From contig CAKTTR010000054.1 in the NCBI GenBank assembly GCA_934615645.1, positions 1-12,275 of the forward strand: DNA of 12,275 nucleotides, written 5' to 3'. Under the pieces are notes generated by a model. It was given only the letters and a program-made list of their open reading frames with translations, made no database searches and was not told where the DNA came from. The DNA comes from an uncultured Oscillospiraceae bacterium (GTDB lineage Bacteria > Bacillota > Clostridia > Oscillospirales > Oscillospiraceae). The first letter of the stretch is position 1. Every line of letters begins with the position of its first letter. This document shows, in pieces, positions 10,592 through 12,275 of this stretch. The translations under genes and the position numbers were made by a program.

Positions 10592-12275
10592 TCATTTCTT
10601 TTCCAGTTTCAGGATCTGCTCCATCTGGTTCAGGTCCAGGTGGAGGATCTTGGAGACGCCCTGCTCCTGCATCGTCACGCCGTAGAGGACGTCCGCCGCT
10701 TCCATGGTGCCGCGGCGGTGGGTCACGACGATGAACTGGGTCTTGTTGCAGAAGGTGCGCAGGTAGTTGGCGAAGCGCTCGACGTTGCGGTCGTCCAGGG
10801 CGGCGTCGATCTCGTCGAGCATGCAGAACGGCGTCGGGCGGACCTTTAAAATCGCGAAATACAGGGCGATGGCGACGAAGGCTTTTTCGCCGCCGGAGAG
10901 CAGCGTGATCGTCTTGAGCTGCTTGCCGGGGGGCTGGACGTTGATCTCGATGCCGCAGGAAAGGGGCTGGGACGGGTCGTCCAGCGCCAGGGACGCTTTG
11001 CCGCCGCCGAACATCTCCGTGAAGGTCTGGCCGAAGTACGTATTGATCTTGGCAAACTCCGTCGTGAAGATCTCGGTCATCTGGGTCGTGATGTCCTTGA
11101 TGACGGCGAGGAGGTCGTTTTTCGCGTGGACGACGTCGTCGCGCTGCTCGGACAGGTACTGGTAGCGCTCGTTGACGCGGTCAAATTCTTCGACGGCGCC
11201 GAGGTTCGGCGTCCCCAATTGGCCGAGCTTTCGCTTGAGCTCGGCGATGCGGCGCTGGGCGGTGGCCGTCGATTCGATCTCGGCCCCGGCGTCCGGCGCA
11301 GTGGAGCGGGTGAGCTGGTAGGTGTCCCATAGCTTGTCGATGATCTGCTTCTCTTCCAGCTCGGCGGAGAGCTTTTTCTGCTCCAGGCGGGCGCATTCGC
11401 GCTCCATATTTAAAATATCCTTGTTTTTCTCCTGGGCGCCGCGCTCGGCCTTCGTCTTCTGCTCCTCCAGGGCTTTGCGGGCCTGCAGTTCGGCCTGCAG
11501 GGCCTGGCGGGCGGCGGCGAGGGCCTCGCCATCGGCGGCATGCTTGGCTTCCAGGTCCGTGCGGGCGGCGGTTTGGGCCTGCAGCTGGGCCTGGTATTGG
11601 GAAAGGAGCTTCTCCTTTTCGGCCCGGTCGCCTTGGAGCTGGGCTTGGAGCTGGGTCAGCTGGGCGATGGCGTCGCGCTGGGTCGTCCCCTCGGCGTCCA
11701 GGGCGGAGATGGCGAGCTTCAGGCGTAAAATTTCGTCGGAGGTTTTGGCGCTCTCGTCGCTGGCGGCGGCCTCGTCGGCCCCGGCCTGCGCCAAATCAGC
11801 GGCACCGGCGGCGATCTCCTGGGAAAGGGCGTCCAGCTGGGCGCGCAGGGCGGCGCATTTGGCGTCGCAGGCGTCAAACTGGGCCTGGGCGGCGGTGGCT
11901 TCCCGCTGGGCGGAGGCCATGGCGGCGGTGATGGCGTCCAGCAGGACCTTGTGCTGCTGCTGCTCGCCGGTCAGGCGGAGGACCTCGTCCTCCTGCTGGC
12001 GGAGCTGGCCGCTGGCTGTCTCGCATTCGAAGGCGGCCTCTTCCGCGGCGCGGATGGCTTCGCGGAGCTGGCGGTCCAGATTCTGCTGATTCGCCGTCAT
12101 CTCCTCCAGGCGCTGGCGCAGGCGGGCAAGCTCGTTGGCACGGGTCAGGAAGCCCGCGGACCGGGCGACGGAGCCGCCGGTCATGGAGCCACCGGCGTTC
12201 ATGACCTGGCCGTCCAGCGTCACGATCTTGAAGCGGTGGCGGAAGCGGTTGGCGGCGGCGATGGCGCTGGTGAGG
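10592..12275 (-). CDS. smc: Chromosome segregation ATPase Smc (C-terminal part, cut by window end)
   Basis: Partial gene: the frame stays open to base 12275, so the N-terminal ATPase half and first coiled-coil arm lie beyond the window. About 560 residues are visible. Upstream of the GTG at 12223 the frame reads FRHRFKIVTLDGQVMNAGGSMTGGS, the end of the Smc hinge. A long Ala/Gln/Glu/Lys/Arg-rich coiled coil follows (about 320 residues). Then comes the C-terminal head with signature LSGGEKAFVAIALYF (encoded near 10900), Walker B PFCMLDEIDAALDD, the D-loop and FIVVTHRRGTME. Smc with ScpA/ScpB organises and resolves the chromosome. Starting the gene at 12223 would cut the hinge and is wrong. The stop lies 10 bp before ftsY. 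Confidence 0.96.
   Translation of the reverse strand, partial: LTSAIAAANRFRHRFKIVTLDGQVMNAGGSMTGGSVARSAGFLTRANELARLRQRLEEMTANQQNLDRQLREAIRAAEEAAFECETASGQLRQQEDEVLRLTGEQQQHKVLLDAITAAMASAQREATAAQAQFDACDAKCAALRAQLDALSQEIAAGAADLAQAGADEAAASDESAKTSDEILRLKLAISALDAEGTTQRDAIAQLTQLQAQLQGDRAEKEKLLSQYQAQLQAQTAARTDLEAKHAADGEALAAARQALQAELQARKALEEQKTKAERGAQEKNKDILNMERECARLEQKKLSAELEEKQIIDKLWDTYQLTRSTAPDAGAEIESTATAQRRIAELKRKLGQLGTPNLGAVEEFDRVNERYQYLSEQRDDVVHAKNDLLAVIKDITTQMTEIFTTEFAKINTYFGQTFTEMFGGGKASLALDDPSQPLSCGIEINVQPPGKQLKTITLLSGGEKAFVAIALYFAILKVRPTPFCMLDEIDAALDDRNVERFANYLRTFCNKTQFIVVTHRRGTMEAADVLYGVTMQEQGVSKILHLDLNQMEQILKLEKK

Overview
The window reads as ordinary chromosomal DNA from a GC-rich, low-redundancy Clostridia genome. 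An Oscillospiraceae/Ruminococcaceae-like gut Firmicute is my inference. It rests on the Clostridia-type MurC and LeuRS sequences, the smc-ftsY and yhbY-nadD-yqeK-rsfS-leuS gene orders, strong GGAGG-type ribosome binding sites, and intergenic GC-rich hairpin repeats of a style common in that group. I see no phage, transposase, CRISPR, rRNA or tRNA gene.

Left part (1-3537, + strand): the window opens in the tail of an intergenic repeat and a strong terminator belonging to something upstream. murC follows, with its own promoter (TTGTAA-N17-TATAAT). A 230-bp hairpin-rich gap carries a second promoter preceded by two identical 12-bp direct repeats spaced exactly 21 bp. This promoter drives a two-gene unit: a COG2426-type small integral membrane protein and a membrane-anchored DUF4015-like putative glycosidase. 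The unit ends in a perfect 11-bp-stem terminator.

Middle (3538-4388): about 850 bp without a credible gene between convergent operons. It is a mosaic of short repeats: tandem 31-bp and 19-bp units, two 79-bp three-hairpin elements (a third, truncated, sits at base 1), two very stable stand-alone hairpins, and an AT-rich inverted repeat. A strong bidirectional terminator closes it.

Right part (4448-12275, - strand): a compact housekeeping operon read right to left, smc (C-terminal part; continues beyond the window) > ftsY > rdgB > yhbY > nadD-yqeK fusion > rsfS > leuS. Genes are separated by 10-25 bp or overlap, apart from gaps of 102 bp (yhbY/nadD) and 60 bp (rsfS/leuS). The operon joins chromosome condensation (Smc), co-translational membrane targeting (FtsY), nucleotide-pool cleaning and NAD synthesis (RdgB, NadD, YqeK), ribosome assembly and silencing (YhbY, RsfS), and leucyl-tRNA charging (LeuS).

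I did not find a clearly new biological system. The items most worth a second look are the structured intergenic repeat family with compensatory arm changes, the direct-repeat operator-like site upstream of the membrane-protein operon, and the NadD-YqeK fusion.
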